In this document: positions 18,445-29,838 of the stretch, one piece after another
Layout of the letters: each line of letters begins with the position of its first letter
How positions within the stretch are numbered: position 1 is the first letter of the stretch
Source of the DNA: Tritrichomonas musculus
Lineage: Eukaryota; Parabasalia; Tritrichomonadida; Tritrichomonadidae
NCBI GenBank assembly: GCA_039105265.1
Contig: JAPFFF010000006.1
Location: 4,464,001-4,528,000, forward strand
DNA: 64,000 bases
Reading direction: 5' to 3'
The notes under the pieces: generated by a model
Seen by the model: only the letters and a program-made list of their open reading frames with translations
Databases searched by the model: none
Told to the model about the DNA's origin: nothing
Position numbers and translations under genes: made by a program

Positions 18445-19929
18445 TTAAAGATGAGTAAGAATTCCAAAAAATTCAAGTGCTGAGATATTAAAGTCACCAG
18501 CATCTATCTTCTTTGGTGCATAATTCTCGAGCATTACGAATTTGAAGTAAGAATAAGGTTTTGGTTTATTTTTTATTTCGAAAGTATTTAATCGGTCTGG
18601 ATCATTCATTGTTGGAGCTTCTTTAACATATGAAATCAAATCACTTTCATCAAAATAGTCTATATCATTTGAACCATAAATCTTCCATGATTTTGGTGGT
18701 CGGAAATTCTTTTTCAAGTTTTTGGGCGCAATTGTGTAGTAAGTAAGCCTTAAAGAGTAGTTTGGAAAGCCAACAATTATCCATGCTGTATCAATTTTAC
18801 ATGATTCACCATCGAAGTTATCCCAATAATTATCTTTGTCAAAATCAAATATCTTGAATTTGAGGTACGATTTTGTACTCTCAGAACATTTTATAACAAC
18901 TTCATCTTTCCAACGAGGTCTTTGATAATAATTTTGAAGCATTAAAATAATGCCATTTAGCTCGAATCCAGGTTCGTACTCAATATCTACAAAGTTTGAT
19001 GGTTGAGGAGGCTCTGGAGAAGGTTTCCCTTTCCTAGAACCTTTAATTCCAGATGAAGGATATGGCATCTCTTCTAAAGATAAAGAGTTTTCCGTTTTTA
19101 AAATATTAGAGTTTGATGATTTTTCAGATGGCACGTTTTGGTTTTTTAGCAGAGTTTTGATGGTTACTTTTTTGTGTTCGTTATTTGGATTAATTATTTT
19201 AGATGATGTAAATGAGTCATTATTTGACCGTTTTTCGCAAGATATTTTCAATAAATTTGGAAGAATTTTTTGAAGAATTGCTTTTTGCGAAGAATCAATA
19301 AAAGTAAAATCAATCATTTGGTTTATTTGATATGATGTAAAAGATGAAATATCACAATATTTAAAAAGAGAGATGTACTCACTTTCATATATTTGATTTT
19401 CATTCACTAAATTTTCTTTAATTATTTGTAAAACAAAATTAAAATCTAAAGATATGTCTGAATTTTTTGAAAATATTTCGTTTAAAATCGAAAAAGGCAA
19501 ATGAAGTAATTCTTTCCTTTCTGATAATAATTTCCAGTTTGTGCTTACGAAATCTATGACTTGGGGATATGATATATTCAACATTCCAAGTTCATTTAAA
19601 ATATCAAAAATATTATCTAATGTTAATTTAACTTGTCTGAATGAATCTGTAGCTTGTGATAACTCTTTTATTTCAAGTTCGTCACCAATATGACCTAAAA
19701 AAAATGCATTTTGTTCAGTAATATCGATGGACACTCCATTTAATAAATCTATAAATAACGAAAATTGATGTAATGGGTCATGCAATTTATCAAATTTGTA
19801 TATAAATGGCTGTTTTTTGCTTATAATTCTTTTGATTGTATCTGAAAAAGCTTGTAAAGAGTATAATGGAGCTAAATATGTCAATTTATCAATAATAAAT
19901 TTAAATTCATTTGCTTCGCTATTAATCAT
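18445..19929 (-). CDS. BTB-like and F5/8 type C (discoidin-like) domain protein
   Basis: A 494-aa protein. Residues 5-110 resemble the divergent BTB/POZ domain common in trichomonad proteins (FKFIIDKLTYLAPLYS, HQFSLFIDLLNG, FFLGHIGDELEI), followed by a helical BACK-like stretch. The C-terminal 150 residues form a discoidin-like F5/8C domain: TAWIIVGFPNYSLRLTYYTI, PPKSWKIYGSND, FKFVMLENYAPK and ISALEFFGIL. Such BTB-F5/8C proteins form a large family in trichomonads; the function is unknown, with protein-protein scaffolding most likely. The domain calls are by eye. It lies on the same strand as its neighbours with about 120-390 bp gaps. Confidence 0.65.
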   Translation of the reverse strand: MINSEANEFKFIIDKLTYLAPLYSLQAFSDTIKRIISKKQPFIYKFDKLHDPLHQFSLFIDLLNGVSIDITEQNAFFLGHIGDELEIKELSQATDSFRQVKLTLDNIFDILNELGMLNISYPQVIDFVSTNWKLLSERKELLHLPFSILNEIFSKNSDISLDFNFVLQIIKENLVNENQIYESEYISLFKYCDISSFTSYQINQMIDFTFIDSSQKAILQKILPNLLKISCEKRSNNDSFTSSKIINPNNEHKKVTIKTLLKNQNVPSEKSSNSNILKTENSLSLEEMPYPSSGIKGSRKGKPSPEPPQPSNFVDIEYEPGFELNGIILMLQNYYQRPRWKDEVVIKCSESTKSYLKFKIFDFDKDNYWDNFDGESCKIDTAWIIVGFPNYSLRLTYYTIAPKNLKKNFRPPKSWKIYGSNDIDYFDESDLISYVKEAPTMNDPDRLNTFEIKNKPKPYSYFKFVMLENYAPKKIDAGDFNISALEFFGILTHL

Positions 19930-20048
19930 TACTTCTTTATTTCTTTCTAGAATAGTTAAATTAATTTGGAGTAATACAGTTAACTACAATATAATTAGAC
20001 CTATCAAATAAAAACGTATTTATTAAATTCAAACAAATGTTATAATAT

Positions 20049-21185
20049 TTAGTTAGTCATTGCAAGTCGAATAATATCATCAACTTGCGAACTCAAAAAA
20101 TCTATCTTTTGGCTGTTAATTTCAAAAGGAAGTTCGCTAATATCATTGCAAGAACAAGCCAGAGAGGGTATTAACTTCCATTCATGATGATTTTCGCTAT
20201 CACCTTCAGTATTATTTTCTAATATATCATTATGATCACTGTTTTTATCACTTTTGGTTAAACTGTTAGAGTTAGCTGAGTGTTTTTCACTTATTGAAGT
20301 ATATGAATAGCTTGGTTCATTGTAAGTGTCTCTGTCTTGTGTTGAAAATCTTTGAGGTTCAATATATCCGCATGAGCTTCTTCTGTTTGACTTGATTGTG
20401 ATGTTGCATGAAAATATTGTATTATATTTGCAATATTTAAGTGTTGTTTTGAATTCAACATTTGTCAAAACATGCAATTTTTTCAGATTAAGATAAGCAA
20501 TTCCATATCTTTTGTGTCCTCTTCCTGAATTATCTTCAAGTCTAAATGAAAAGCGAACTTGATAAGGTTTTATCGAATGTTTTTCTGTACTAAGTTTATC
20601 TTTTTCATGTCCTAAATGAGGACGAATTTTGATTAATCCGTTTGGTGTAATATTTTTTTTATGATTATGATTATTTGAATGATGTTTGTTATTCTTTGAT
20701 TTATTTGAAGTTGGATAGTCGATTAAAGAGTTTTCGTTTGCAATACTGTATGTATCATTGTTTAATATTGTAGGCAAGCAATCTTCACTAAGGCTCCTTC
20801 TTAAAAATTTATGATCTTTAGAATTAAATGGAAGTCTGTAATTTAATGTCATATTATCATCCCACTGTACTGAGTTATTCTCACTGATTTTTATTCTTGA
20901 TGAGCTTTTAATACCTGTTTTAGAATGTCCAACTTTAGCCTGAACGTATATTCGTGTTTGTTGTGCAGGAATTTCTGAAAGTTTCATGTTTTTGATTTGT
21001 ATCTGAATACTATTTCCAGGTTGAATTATTTTGTGGATTATTTTCTTTATATTTTTCCTTCTTTTATGTGAATTATCACTAGTGTGAGATGTTGATGATT
21101 TAGAATCTTGATTCGAAGTATTATCAGAAGTATTTTCATAAACATGATGCTTGGAATTTGTTGATGAATTTGTTATGTTTTCCAT
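20049..21185 (-). CDS. NT-C2 (EEIG1/EHBP1-type) domain protein
   Basis: A 378-aa protein. A C2-like beta-rich region spans about residues 55-275, interrupted by a His/Asn/Ser-rich insertion. Diagnostic parts are IQIQIKNMKLSEIP, QWDDNMTLNYRLPF and VRFSFRLEDNSGRGHKRYGI followed by AYLNLKKL, which fit the N-terminal C2 domain found in EEIG1, EHBP1 and plant PMI proteins, where it associates with membranes. The first 50 residues and last 100 are low-complexity. An initiator-like TCATTC lies 10 bases before the ATG. The partner and membrane are unknown. Confidence 0.6.
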   Translation of the reverse strand: MENITNSSTNSKHHVYENTSDNTSNQDSKSSTSHTSDNSHKRRKNIKKIIHKIIQPGNSIQIQIKNMKLSEIPAQQTRIYVQAKVGHSKTGIKSSSRIKISENNSVQWDDNMTLNYRLPFNSKDHKFLRRSLSEDCLPTILNNDTYSIANENSLIDYPTSNKSKNNKHHSNNHNHKKNITPNGLIKIRPHLGHEKDKLSTEKHSIKPYQVRFSFRLEDNSGRGHKRYGIAYLNLKKLHVLTNVEFKTTLKYCKYNTIFSCNITIKSNRRSSCGYIEPQRFSTQDRDTYNEPSYSYTSISEKHSANSNSLTKSDKNSDHNDILENNTEGDSENHHEWKLIPSLACSCNDISELPFEINSQKIDFLSSQVDDIIRLAMTN

Positions 21186-21191
21186 TTCTCA

Positions 21192-21197
21192 GAATGA
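21192..21197 (-). promoter_or_regulatory. Initiator-like TCATTC before the NT-C2 gene
   Basis: On the minus strand TCATTC ends a few bases before the ATG at 21185, with the presumed +1 A (21195) 10 bases upstream. This fits the TCA+1-Y-(T/A) initiator and very short 5' leaders known from trichomonads. Confidence 0.4.
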
Positions 21198-22147
21198 ATA
21201 AAAAGAAAATGGTTATCATAATAATTTTATTTTATAAAATAATCAATTGAACTTTTCAATGTAAAAAAAATAAACCAATTTTATTCCTCATAAAAAAAAA
21301 AATAGTCAACTCAAATATTTCAATGTGCTATCTAATTTTATTCAAATTTTGAAAGCAAATTTTTTTTATTTGATCACAAAAATAATCAAAACAAAGAGTT
21401 GAATAACTTAGAAATTCATATTTCAAACTTTAATTTTCAAGTAATCATTGATTTGAAAGTCAATCAAAAGAACAAAGTGAAAATATTGCAAGTCAGATAC
21501 ATTGTTAATTTATCTATTTCATTTTTAGATTATTAAGCTACATATCTTTTATGAAATTGATTTCATTTAAGCACTATATTCATTAAGTTATCTTGTAAAT
21601 TTAGATTCAATCATGAAAGTATTTTTGGAGTTTTATTTACAATATCTTTTTAATTTTTAAAGTAGCTCTTTAATTAGTGGTCATTTTAGGATGATATAAC
21701 AAATATTAACATATTTTATAATCAAAATTACTAATACTAATCAAAATAACAGCATATTATCTTGCAAAAAGATCAAATTCTAAAAAGTGGTCATTTACCA
21801 TATAAATCCTAGTTTTAAAATATTTTTATGATTTGATTTTAATTAAAATAATCGTAAAAACTATTTTTTAATTGCGGAATTATGAAATGAAATATTAATT
21901 TAAAAAGTGAAAAACTCATACAAATTTTAAATTATATTCGTTAACATTGTTCTTCAATAGTGGGTAATAAGATCAAAATATGATTATATTATGCAAGGGT
22001 TTAAAAATTGAAATTTAAAATGCTAATATTATGATTTAAAATGTTTTTATGATTTATTTTTATTATTTTATTATTATTTTTTTGAATTTTGCATTAGATA
22101 TTTTACTTCGAATATTTTGAAATATCCACATATTTAAATTTTATATT
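21198..22147. other. AT-rich intergenic DNA between divergent genes
   Basis: No gene is seen. Two GTGGTCATTTA-like words (about 21677 TAGTGGTCATTTTAG and 21786 AAGTGGTCATTTACC) sit about 110 bp apart, perhaps a weak local repeat. Confidence 0.45.
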
Positions 22148-22153
22148 TCACAT
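22148..22153 (+). promoter_or_regulatory. Initiator-like TCACAT before the small membrane protein gene
   Basis: TCACAT places the presumed +1 A at 22150, five bases before the ATG at 22155. It matches the trichomonad TCA+1-Y-(T/A) pattern and supports the small open frame being a real gene. Confidence 0.45.
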
Positions 22154-22154
22154 T

Positions 22155-22352
22155 ATGATTCCTTTGTGGGGAATTATTTATGGTTTTGCATGGATTGCCT
22201 GGCTTATCTGTGTTATTGGAGGATTAGGTAGTCAAAAATTGTTAAGTATGTTTTCTCAGGAAGGTGGATTTCAGTATTCACCCCAATATCTCAATGGAAT
22301 TGAACTATCTCAAATGGGAGGAGATTCACAATCAAATGACCATGTGTTTTAA
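22155..22352 (+). CDS. Small membrane protein, 65 aa, unknown
   Basis: One membrane segment near the N-terminus (residues 4-25, WGIIYGFAWIAWLICVIGGL), then a polar Gln/Ser/Gly-rich tail ending NDHVF. Base composition (many G, all-purpose codons) stands out from the AT-rich flanks, and an initiator-like motif sits directly upstream. I do not recognise a family. It stands alone between divergent and convergent neighbours. Confidence 0.6.
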   Translation: MIPLWGIIYGFAWIAWLICVIGGLGSQKLLSMFSQEGGFQYSPQYLNGIELSQMGGDSQSNDHVF

Positions 22353-22822
22353 TATTATCTTAGCTGTTTTTTATACATCAATAAAATAAATTTCTATCTT
22401 CTTTCTATTTTTTTAACTATTTCTATGTCTTATCCCATCAGATACCTCATTTTGCGATTGAATAAAATGATTATATGTGTTTATTGATTTTTTTTAACAT
22501 TGAGATCATTGAATATAAGGAAATAATGCTTAATTTTCTTTTTTACTATATAAATAATAATTCCATAGGAATTTTATTATATCATGTTTTAAAATATGTA
22601 GAGATGGTTTTATTTTTACAATAAGAAAAAATATACATATTTATCTCAAATTAAAAATTAGCTATCTATGGATCAACATAGTATGTTTTGCTAATTCAAT
22701 AATTATATCTATCCAACATAATTCAAAATATATATATAAATATTTAGAAGTATAATTAAATGTATGTTGTATATAGTTTAAACTGTTTATAAAATATGAA
22801 AAATCGATTAAATAAATGAATC
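22353..22822. other. AT-rich intergenic DNA
   Basis: Nothing recognised in 470 bp separating the 3' ends of the small membrane protein gene and DRC3. Confidence 0.5.
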
Positions 22823-24424
22823 TTAATCATTTTCATCATCACCTCCATCAAGTGATTGAATGGCGCACTTAATATTATCTATATAATTTGAAATTTCTGC
22901 AATTCTCTTTCTATTCCTTTCAAGATCAGCCTGCTTTGCGGTAGAAGTCATATTTTCAATACGATTTTTGTAGTTATTTGCGATTTCTTCCTGTCTTCTG
23001 TATAATTTTGTAATTCTATGTTCATGTGATTGTGTAATTGTGGCAAGAAGTGTATCTTTATCAACTAAAATACTTCTAATTTCGTCTGTAACTTCAACAG
23101 CTTCGCCTTGATTGAATCTTTCCCATAATTTCATACAAATATCTGTAACTTTTTCGTTGTAATCTGTTTCTAAGTTTCTGACAATTCCGAAGAATGAGTT
23201 GATTTTTTCAATAATTGCATTATTTCGATCATCAAGCTCTGATTCATACATATGAATCATTTCCGAGACTTGATCAACTAATGCAAATTCTGTGGTAAAA
23301 AGTTCATCTTTAACCTCGTCAGTTTCATTGATGAAATTCAAGCTTTCATTTTCTTCGTTTGGATTTTCATTTGTCTGTTCTTCTTCTGTATTTAAAGAGT
23401 TAAGAAATGCTCTACGTTTTCGTTCAAGGGCTTTAACTATAGCAACCATTTCAAGTCGGTTTTTCTCTGTGATTGTAGTGTAAGCCTGATTAAATTGCTC
23501 TTCTTCTTCGTTGAGAAGTCGAAATTGAGTAATAATGTCATTCTTAAAGCCTTCTATAGTTTTAGATAGATCATCAACAAATTGCATGTATGGTTGTGCT
23601 ATTTCGTTGATTGTTCGAAGTTTAGTATGATCATTATCCTTTTTAAAAAGTGATAAATGAAGATCAACAATTTTGTTCAAAAATGCTTCACGATGAAGTT
23701 TCGCTCTTGCATCAGCTGCTTTTTGATTCTCTTCTGTAGATAATTCATAGTTGTCTTGAGTCTGAAGATTTGCAATTTGATCTGAGTGTCTTTCTTTGGC
23801 ATCAGTGATATCTGATGGAAGAACTCGAGTGTAATCAAGAAATTGTAAGCCAGGTAAATATGCTAAAACAGTTAACTTATAAATATCTTTTTCATGAATA
23901 GGATTATCAATTAAAGTTAAAATTCTAAGAGCTTTTAATTTGTAAAAATGGCGAATTTCATTAAGATCAGCGATTTTATTTCGTCCGAGAGAAAGAAGTC
24001 GTAGTTTTTTGAGAATGGGGAATTTTTCCAATTTCGTTATTTGATTTTTGAAAAGCGATAATTCTTCAAGATTTTCAAGTGATTCTAATCCTTCAAAATC
24101 TTCAATCAAATTGAATGATAAATCGAGTTTACGAAGTGTAGTTAAAGTAGATAAATTTTCAATTTTAGTAATGAGATTGTTCGCTAAATATAGTTCTTGG
24201 AGAGCAGTATAGCATTGCAAGTTATCTATTTTTCTGATATGCATATATGTTAATCGCAATACTTTAACTTCAGGAGGTTGAAGCGCATTTGAAGTTATTT
24301 CATGTTTTTCAGCATCTTCAAGTCGTTCTCTTTCGGCAGGTGTCAAACCATCGCGTGCTCCATATTGAAGGAGGGCTTCGTTAATGACGACTGGATGTGG
24401 TTCTGTAAGCTCGTCGTCTTGCAT
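22823..24424 (-). CDS. DRC3: Dynein regulatory complex subunit 3 (LRRC48)
   Basis: A 533-aa protein. Residues 50-180 hold SDS22-type leucine-rich repeats (KVLRLTYMHIRKIDNLQCY, LQELYLANNLITKIENLSTL, LRKLDLSFNLIEDFEGL, LEELSLFKNQITKLE, LRLLSLGRNKIADLNEI) and an LRR cap (LRILTLIDNPIHEKDIYKL, then AYLPGLQFLDYTRV), in the order and wording of DRC3/LRRC48. The remaining 330 residues are coiled coil. The protein belongs to the nexin-dynein regulatory complex of the flagellar axoneme. Length agrees with animal DRC3 (about 520 aa). The first ATG is used. A short AT-rich gap precedes the graveyard region. Confidence 0.88.
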   Translation of the reverse strand: MQDDELTEPHPVVINEALLQYGARDGLTPAERERLEDAEKHEITSNALQPPEVKVLRLTYMHIRKIDNLQCYTALQELYLANNLITKIENLSTLTTLRKLDLSFNLIEDFEGLESLENLEELSLFKNQITKLEKFPILKKLRLLSLGRNKIADLNEIRHFYKLKALRILTLIDNPIHEKDIYKLTVLAYLPGLQFLDYTRVLPSDITDAKERHSDQIANLQTQDNYELSTEENQKAADARAKLHREAFLNKIVDLHLSLFKKDNDHTKLRTINEIAQPYMQFVDDLSKTIEGFKNDIITQFRLLNEEEEQFNQAYTTITEKNRLEMVAIVKALERKRRAFLNSLNTEEEQTNENPNEENESLNFINETDEVKDELFTTEFALVDQVSEMIHMYESELDDRNNAIIEKINSFFGIVRNLETDYNEKVTDICMKLWERFNQGEAVEVTDEIRSILVDKDTLLATITQSHEHRITKLYRRQEEIANNYKNRIENMTSTAKQADLERNRKRIAEISNYIDNIKCAIQSLDGGDDEND

Positions 24425-24599
24425 TAATTTATAAAAATTGATTTATTCTTCAAAACAAATTTTCTAACGTATTTTTTAAATCATTACAAACATGATATAA
24501 ACTATTGAAAAATTGATAAATTAATTGTTCGTTTATTATTTTTGTTTTTAATATTATAATTATTCTCTTTTGAGAACTAATTGGAGAGGAGTAAAACGA

Positions 24600-26760
24600 C
24601 AAAACAGATTTGATAAAAAAAATACATTTTGCCTATCGACAAAAGAGATACAACTTTTTATGAGGAAATATGGTCATTCTTTGCATATCGGTGAAGCACC
24701 ATTTATAAATTGATTCTTCAAAAATTGATGTTTATCAAGGATCATAAAAACATATATAAAAGAATGATTAATGAGAACAATGATCGAACCTCGATCGGCC
24801 TAAAACAATTCAATTAGAATCACTCTTTGAGGACTTATTCGAAAACTATGACCTTTACAGTATAGAATGTGTTGATGGGCTAGTTGAAAGCTCTTCATAA
24901 TATTCTAAATGCATTAGGTCTTGATAGAGATCTCAACGTAGGTAACATATCTTTGTACTATGTCAATCATTTAATACGACAAGACACTTTAATTTGACAT
25001 GTATCATAGCTGTTCGGACATTATGATTCACTTATCTTTAGGTTAAGTGATTAACTACTGATATTATATGCTTTTGAAGATTCAATAAAGAAGATTTCAC
25101 AGCGATGATTCAACAAACACCAAACAATCTCGGTATTAAGATTAGTGAACAATTCACTCGAGGTTAATTTGAACCCAACAAATCACCAACAGCTCAAATC
25201 GTATTATTATACAATATAATAATGTGACTCCTTTCAGATCCTGAATATGACCGCTTTCTGGCTAAGAAAGAAGGTAAGTTTATTGTTAAGTTGAGAGAGC
25301 AAGCCATTTGAACCTGAGAAGTTGTCTGTTGAACTATTCAGATAGATAAATAATATGATGATCTCAAGAGTGTTGATACACAAGAAGAAGATCCTATCGA
25401 AATCAATAATCAAGAGCCACTTTCTAAGATGATCTATACTCTGAATTTCTGTCCTGAATAATGTTTTTTGACAGCATGTGGTGCAAATGAAGTAATAAAA
25501 GTATCTGATGTATACCCTGAAGCTGGCCATGAAGATAAATTCAGACGCAAATTCGATCAAGCTCGTTGTGGATACTTTATATCGTATGTGAAGAGTAGAA
25601 GAGCATATAATAATATCAGCATTCCACTAAAAATCGATTTGGGGAATTTCTTTTATCAAGTAACATTAAATATCTATCTTCATATACAAGTAAATTAGAA
25701 CTCAAAGTTATGTTTGGTAAACATTATTTTGTATATTGTCCGGTTGACATACCAAAAGTCTTAATAAATGATCCATATCATTATATCCACTTTACGCCCT
25801 ATGTTTGTTATAGGTTTCAGTAAGCAGGCCAATAAAGAATGATATTCAATCGCAATTGGTTCAATCATTAACTCTAGTCACTTTTATTATTTAATGATTG
25901 AACAACTTCTTTATCGAGCCCTGCTTGTTCTCCTTTAAAAAATATCAATCTCACTTATTTCGATAAAAAATATCAATTCCATTTGTTGCAATTGGAATTG
26001 AAGAAACTACATTGTATACTTAACATCGTAACTGAAAGTTTTTAATTCGATGGTTCTTCAATACTGTATGATGATTCGCAACTATTGGATTAAGAAGAAT
26101 ATTGGATCTATATATATTAGAGTTATTATCTGAGTTGTCTCCTACTCATATTAGTGATTGTGATGATTTGGATAGGAAATATAAGTTCTAACAGAGTATA
26201 TATCATATAATATACAACTCCATATAACTGTTAATCATTATGCTAACAATACAAACACATCTATAATAATTTTATGTACAACTGAATCGTATATCACTTG
26301 AATACTCATCAACACATTGTAAAGAGAACTTAGCAGCGACTGAATGATCATCGAAATATGTCAAAGCTAAACAATTGATTGAAATATGAAATTGTTTTTT
26401 TGTATTTTAAAGATTTTGTTAAGATTTAAAACAATCTGAATAGGCAATTTCTTTAACAATATCATCTTCTAAAGGAACAGTTCTTCTAATTTCATTAAAT
26501 TGTTCATCTATAGTAAAGAAAATACTATTTAATGTATCTAGTAATACATCATACCACCCCTAGACAGTTACTGTTGTGAAAGGCCTAGTTTCATCAAAAA
26601 CCATTTGCGGATTGAATTCTCCTGTCATTGCATCTATCTCTTGAGAGCCATTTTCCATTTGGGTATACTGAACACGTTGCTGGTTAACTGTCATTACTCC
26701 AACAAACGATTCTGATATGGATTCTTAAGACTTTTCCTTTTACCAATCTTTGAAAATTGT
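24600..26760. other. Fossil coding remains of an unidentified element, heavily broken
   Basis: Base composition rises above the flanks and protein-like stretches appear, mainly on the plus strand to about 26,400 and on the minus strand from about 26,420 to 26,750. It is decayed, with many breaks. I cannot assign a family: it could be a large mobile or virus-like element or an old host gene cluster. No terminal repeats of its own are resolved. A 13-bp word at 26,809 recurs inverted at 30,266 and might mark an outer boundary of a composite. Confidence 0.45.
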
Positions 26761-27354
26761 CTTTATTTATATATAAAGAAAACGGAAAAAACCGTCGACG
26801 AAGGATTTATGTGTCAACCTAAGCTCTGTGGAAAAGATTGGGAGCTCATTTTACAAATATATAATGAATCATTACTGTACCATTTAATGATATTATTAAA
26901 AGCAAAAAAATAAAATTATCAATATTTCATCTAATACATTTTTTTTAAAAAAAAACATAATTAATTAATAAAAATATTAATTTGTATTTATCATTTTTAA
27001 ATTATTAAAAATATCCATAAATAGATGTTTATTAAAAAAGATATTTTAAATTTAAGTGCATTTTATTATTATTTTTTGAAAATTGAATGAGGAGTTAACT
27101 CCGAATTGAAAAATGAAAAAGATAAGATAAAATGAAAAGACATAAGAAAAAAGTAAATCATTTCATTTTTTTAATTAGAAAAACAAAAGAACAATTAAAA
27201 AAAACAATTTTAATATGCGCATTGGATGGCATTTGCTCAGTTTTAATCATGATACATTCTGAATTCTTAGATCAGAATCACAAAAGAGCTTTCAACAGTT
27301 GGTTTGATTCAACAATATAGATTAGTAAACAGGCAACCATTACGATATGTCATT
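26761..27354. other. AT-rich DNA with a perfect GGAGTTAACTCC palindrome
   Basis: TGTGTCAACCTAA lies at about 26,809 and a 12-bp palindrome at about 27,091-27,102. A plus-strand 62-codon open frame starting at 27132 has no recognisable content. The left end of the transposon may lie in this stretch, but I could not find matching TIRs. Confidence 0.4.
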
Positions 27355-28930
27355 CTAGAATGATGGCAATCTAAACTTCTTATTAGACTTTGGAGAATAT
27401 GTGTTTGGCACGTGCTCAATTCCTCTAACAGCACGAGCTTTTGCGATATCACAACTCATAATATAACCATACTTTTCATCATCTTCATATACAAATCCTG
27501 CTTGTTTGAATGCTGATGTAATGTTGCCAGGTATGGTTGCTTTGATCCAGCTATCAACTATATTAATAATTTGATTTACCACTGGTGTTAGTTCTTCATC
27601 TTTCTTTAAAGCACCAATAATTTTTTTTTGAATGCCGAATATTCCTAAATCTAATACCTGCACTTGGTCCGAGGAGTTTGCAGGCTCTAGGACAGGTATT
27701 ACATCATTAAATGTGCATTCATCCAAAAAAAAATCGGAATTATGGCAAGTGCAGCCATCAAAAAGTAATAAGCATGGTCCTTGATATTCATAGAGTTGGC
27801 GTCTCCTTTTTATTTCAGGAAACAGAATACGCTCTGACCAATAGTCAAAAATGAGAGCAGCGTTAAATCCATTTTCTCGGTGTACAATCGTTACATTTTC
27901 TTCATTGTAACCTGCTTCTTTGAGAGCATTTTCTAATGTTTTTCTAGAGATGATGATCATTGGCTTTAAAGAAGTGCCATCAGCGGCAACACATCCAATC
28001 AATGTTGCTCGTCTTGTTGTTCGGTCCACTCCTATCTTAGCAGATGTATCTTCTATATCAAAAGGCACAACAACTTCTTCGCACTTTTTATCAGTCCACT
28101 CTTGAAACCCACTTTCATCAACATTTAGGACAAATGCTGAAGGTATTCTTGACAAAAGAATTTGTTGGAGGTTTATATAATATTCTTCAATTAGCTCTAA
28201 TGGCACTTCAATCCTTTTGCTTTCAGAAGGATAGCCAGGAAAGATCTTGGCAATCTCTAGTCTAGCAATCATATGTACTAAAGTTATGTTAATTAACATA
28301 AATCCAGTTCGAAATATGCGATAATGTTTGTGGTGTATGGTTTTCCCAATCAAATCTCACCTTCTTTGTTAAAAATATCATTTCTGCTTAGTCCAGTAAT
28401 GGAGGTCTTCCTATTTTTTTTTTTATTGGTTTTTATTCTTTTCAATATATTAAAAACCGACCCTTTTGAAACGCCAAATAAGCCACCAATTGCTTCATAA
28501 CCTCTTTTATCTTTTTTTCTTGGGCTATATATTAAAGTGAAAACTATTTGTTCTTGTTCTTGATATTTTTTAGCATTTAGAATAGCAAATCTGTGCTCAT
28601 TAAGAATTACTCGTGCCTCTTCATTTAAATTATCCCATCCTTCTTTATTAAAGTCAGCAACCTTTTCTTTATAATGATATTTTTCGGCATCCAATCAGGG
28701 CTTGGAACAATTTCTTCTTGGGAAAAAGGCAATACACGAGCTCCAGGAGCAATTTCTTGTTCTCTAAAACGAGTGAGATATGGCAGAACAAATATCATGA
28801 AATCATTTTGATCTTCTTCTTCTTTGTTTTGGACTTTATCTTTTCTTGGTCTCCCTCTTTTCCTAGATGTTAATTCCAATTTCCCTTGTCTAAGCTTATG
28901 TTTTGTTTTCTTAATCACTTTGGGAATCAT
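27355..28930 (-). pseudogene. Pogo/Tigger-like DDE transposase, frameshifted
   Basis: Three overlapping minus-strand frames follow one another: 28625-28930 (basic N-terminus), about 28350-28694 (helix-turn-helix-like: KRGYEAIGGLFGVSKGSVFN), and 27355-28353 (catalytic core). The core has NVDESGF (Asp 79 of that frame), LLLFDGCTCHNSD (Asp 199) and PANSSDQVQVLDLGIFG (Asp 235), the DDxD layout of the DDE_1 pogo/Tigger/CENP-B group of Tc1/mariner-type transposons. Two frame changes, near 28,690 and 28,355, break the gene; the later two frames also lack an ATG at their openings. The residues themselves are well kept, so decay is recent or partly due to sequence error. TIRs and a TA duplication were not resolved. 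Confidence 0.8.
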
Positions 28931-29182
28931 TAATTACATGAAAAACAATACAGATCTATTGATTTTCATTCTAAAACTCTAAATAATTTATTCATAAAAG
29001 TTTTTAAGGTAAATTTTTTTCGCCATAACGATCAAAAAAAATAATAAACAGTATATTTTCCATATATCTACAGTTTCAAAATATATAGATGTAATAATAA
29101 TTGTTTTTTAGATTTTTTTAGATAATTTTTAGTTAAATTTTAATGTTTCAAACAATTTATCAAAATATAGATCAAAAAATTA

Positions 29183-29838
29183 CATTTTAAAGAAGTGGGG
29201 GAGCCAAAAATAACGTATTTTTTATTTAAAAAAATACCAATTTTTACAGTATAAAAAAAGATTTATTTCTTGTTATTGGAAGAATAAGTATGAAAACTTA
29301 TTTTATTTTATTTAATCCGTATATCTTATGCCTAACTTGATTAAATATGATGTTTTTATTTATCATTAAAATATATTTATCTCGATATAAAAATAAGTTA
29401 TAATAAAAATTATAATATATTTATTATATAAAAACAATTTTAAAAAATATTATTTCTTCAAATACTATTATTAATAATTTTTAAATGAAAAAAATTATAG
29501 ATAAATATTGCATGTGTAATGATTTACGAAATTCTTCTCAAAGATAAAAGAAAATCTAGTTTTGACGAATCAAATAAAAATAGTAATATTTAAATAAAAT
29601 AATATTAAAATATAACAAATAAAACGCTGGCCAATTCCAAACTAAGAACAAATTAACTATAATAATTGTTTTTCTGACCATATAGCACCAGAATTTTTTT
29701 TTATTTTTTTATTTTGGAATGCGCCAGTCCAATCATCTTGAAACTTTGTGATTTAATTTACCATATATATATAAGAATTTATATTATAATTTTGAACTGA
29801 TTTAAAAAAAAATTTTGCTCCCCCACCTCTCATTTTAA
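29183..29838. mobile_element. 640-bp TIR element with 8-bp target duplication
   Basis: The body is 29191-29830. The left end is AGAAGTGGGGGAGCCAAAA; the right end inverted is AGAGGTGGGGGAGCAAAA. The target duplication CATTTTAA lies at 29183-29190 and 29831-29838. The interior is AT-rich with no gene. The subterminal word TAACGTATTTTTT follows the left TIR. It sits 260 bp beyond the transposase start but its 8-bp duplication does not fit a pogo (TA) element, so a different transposase moved it. Confidence 0.85.
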
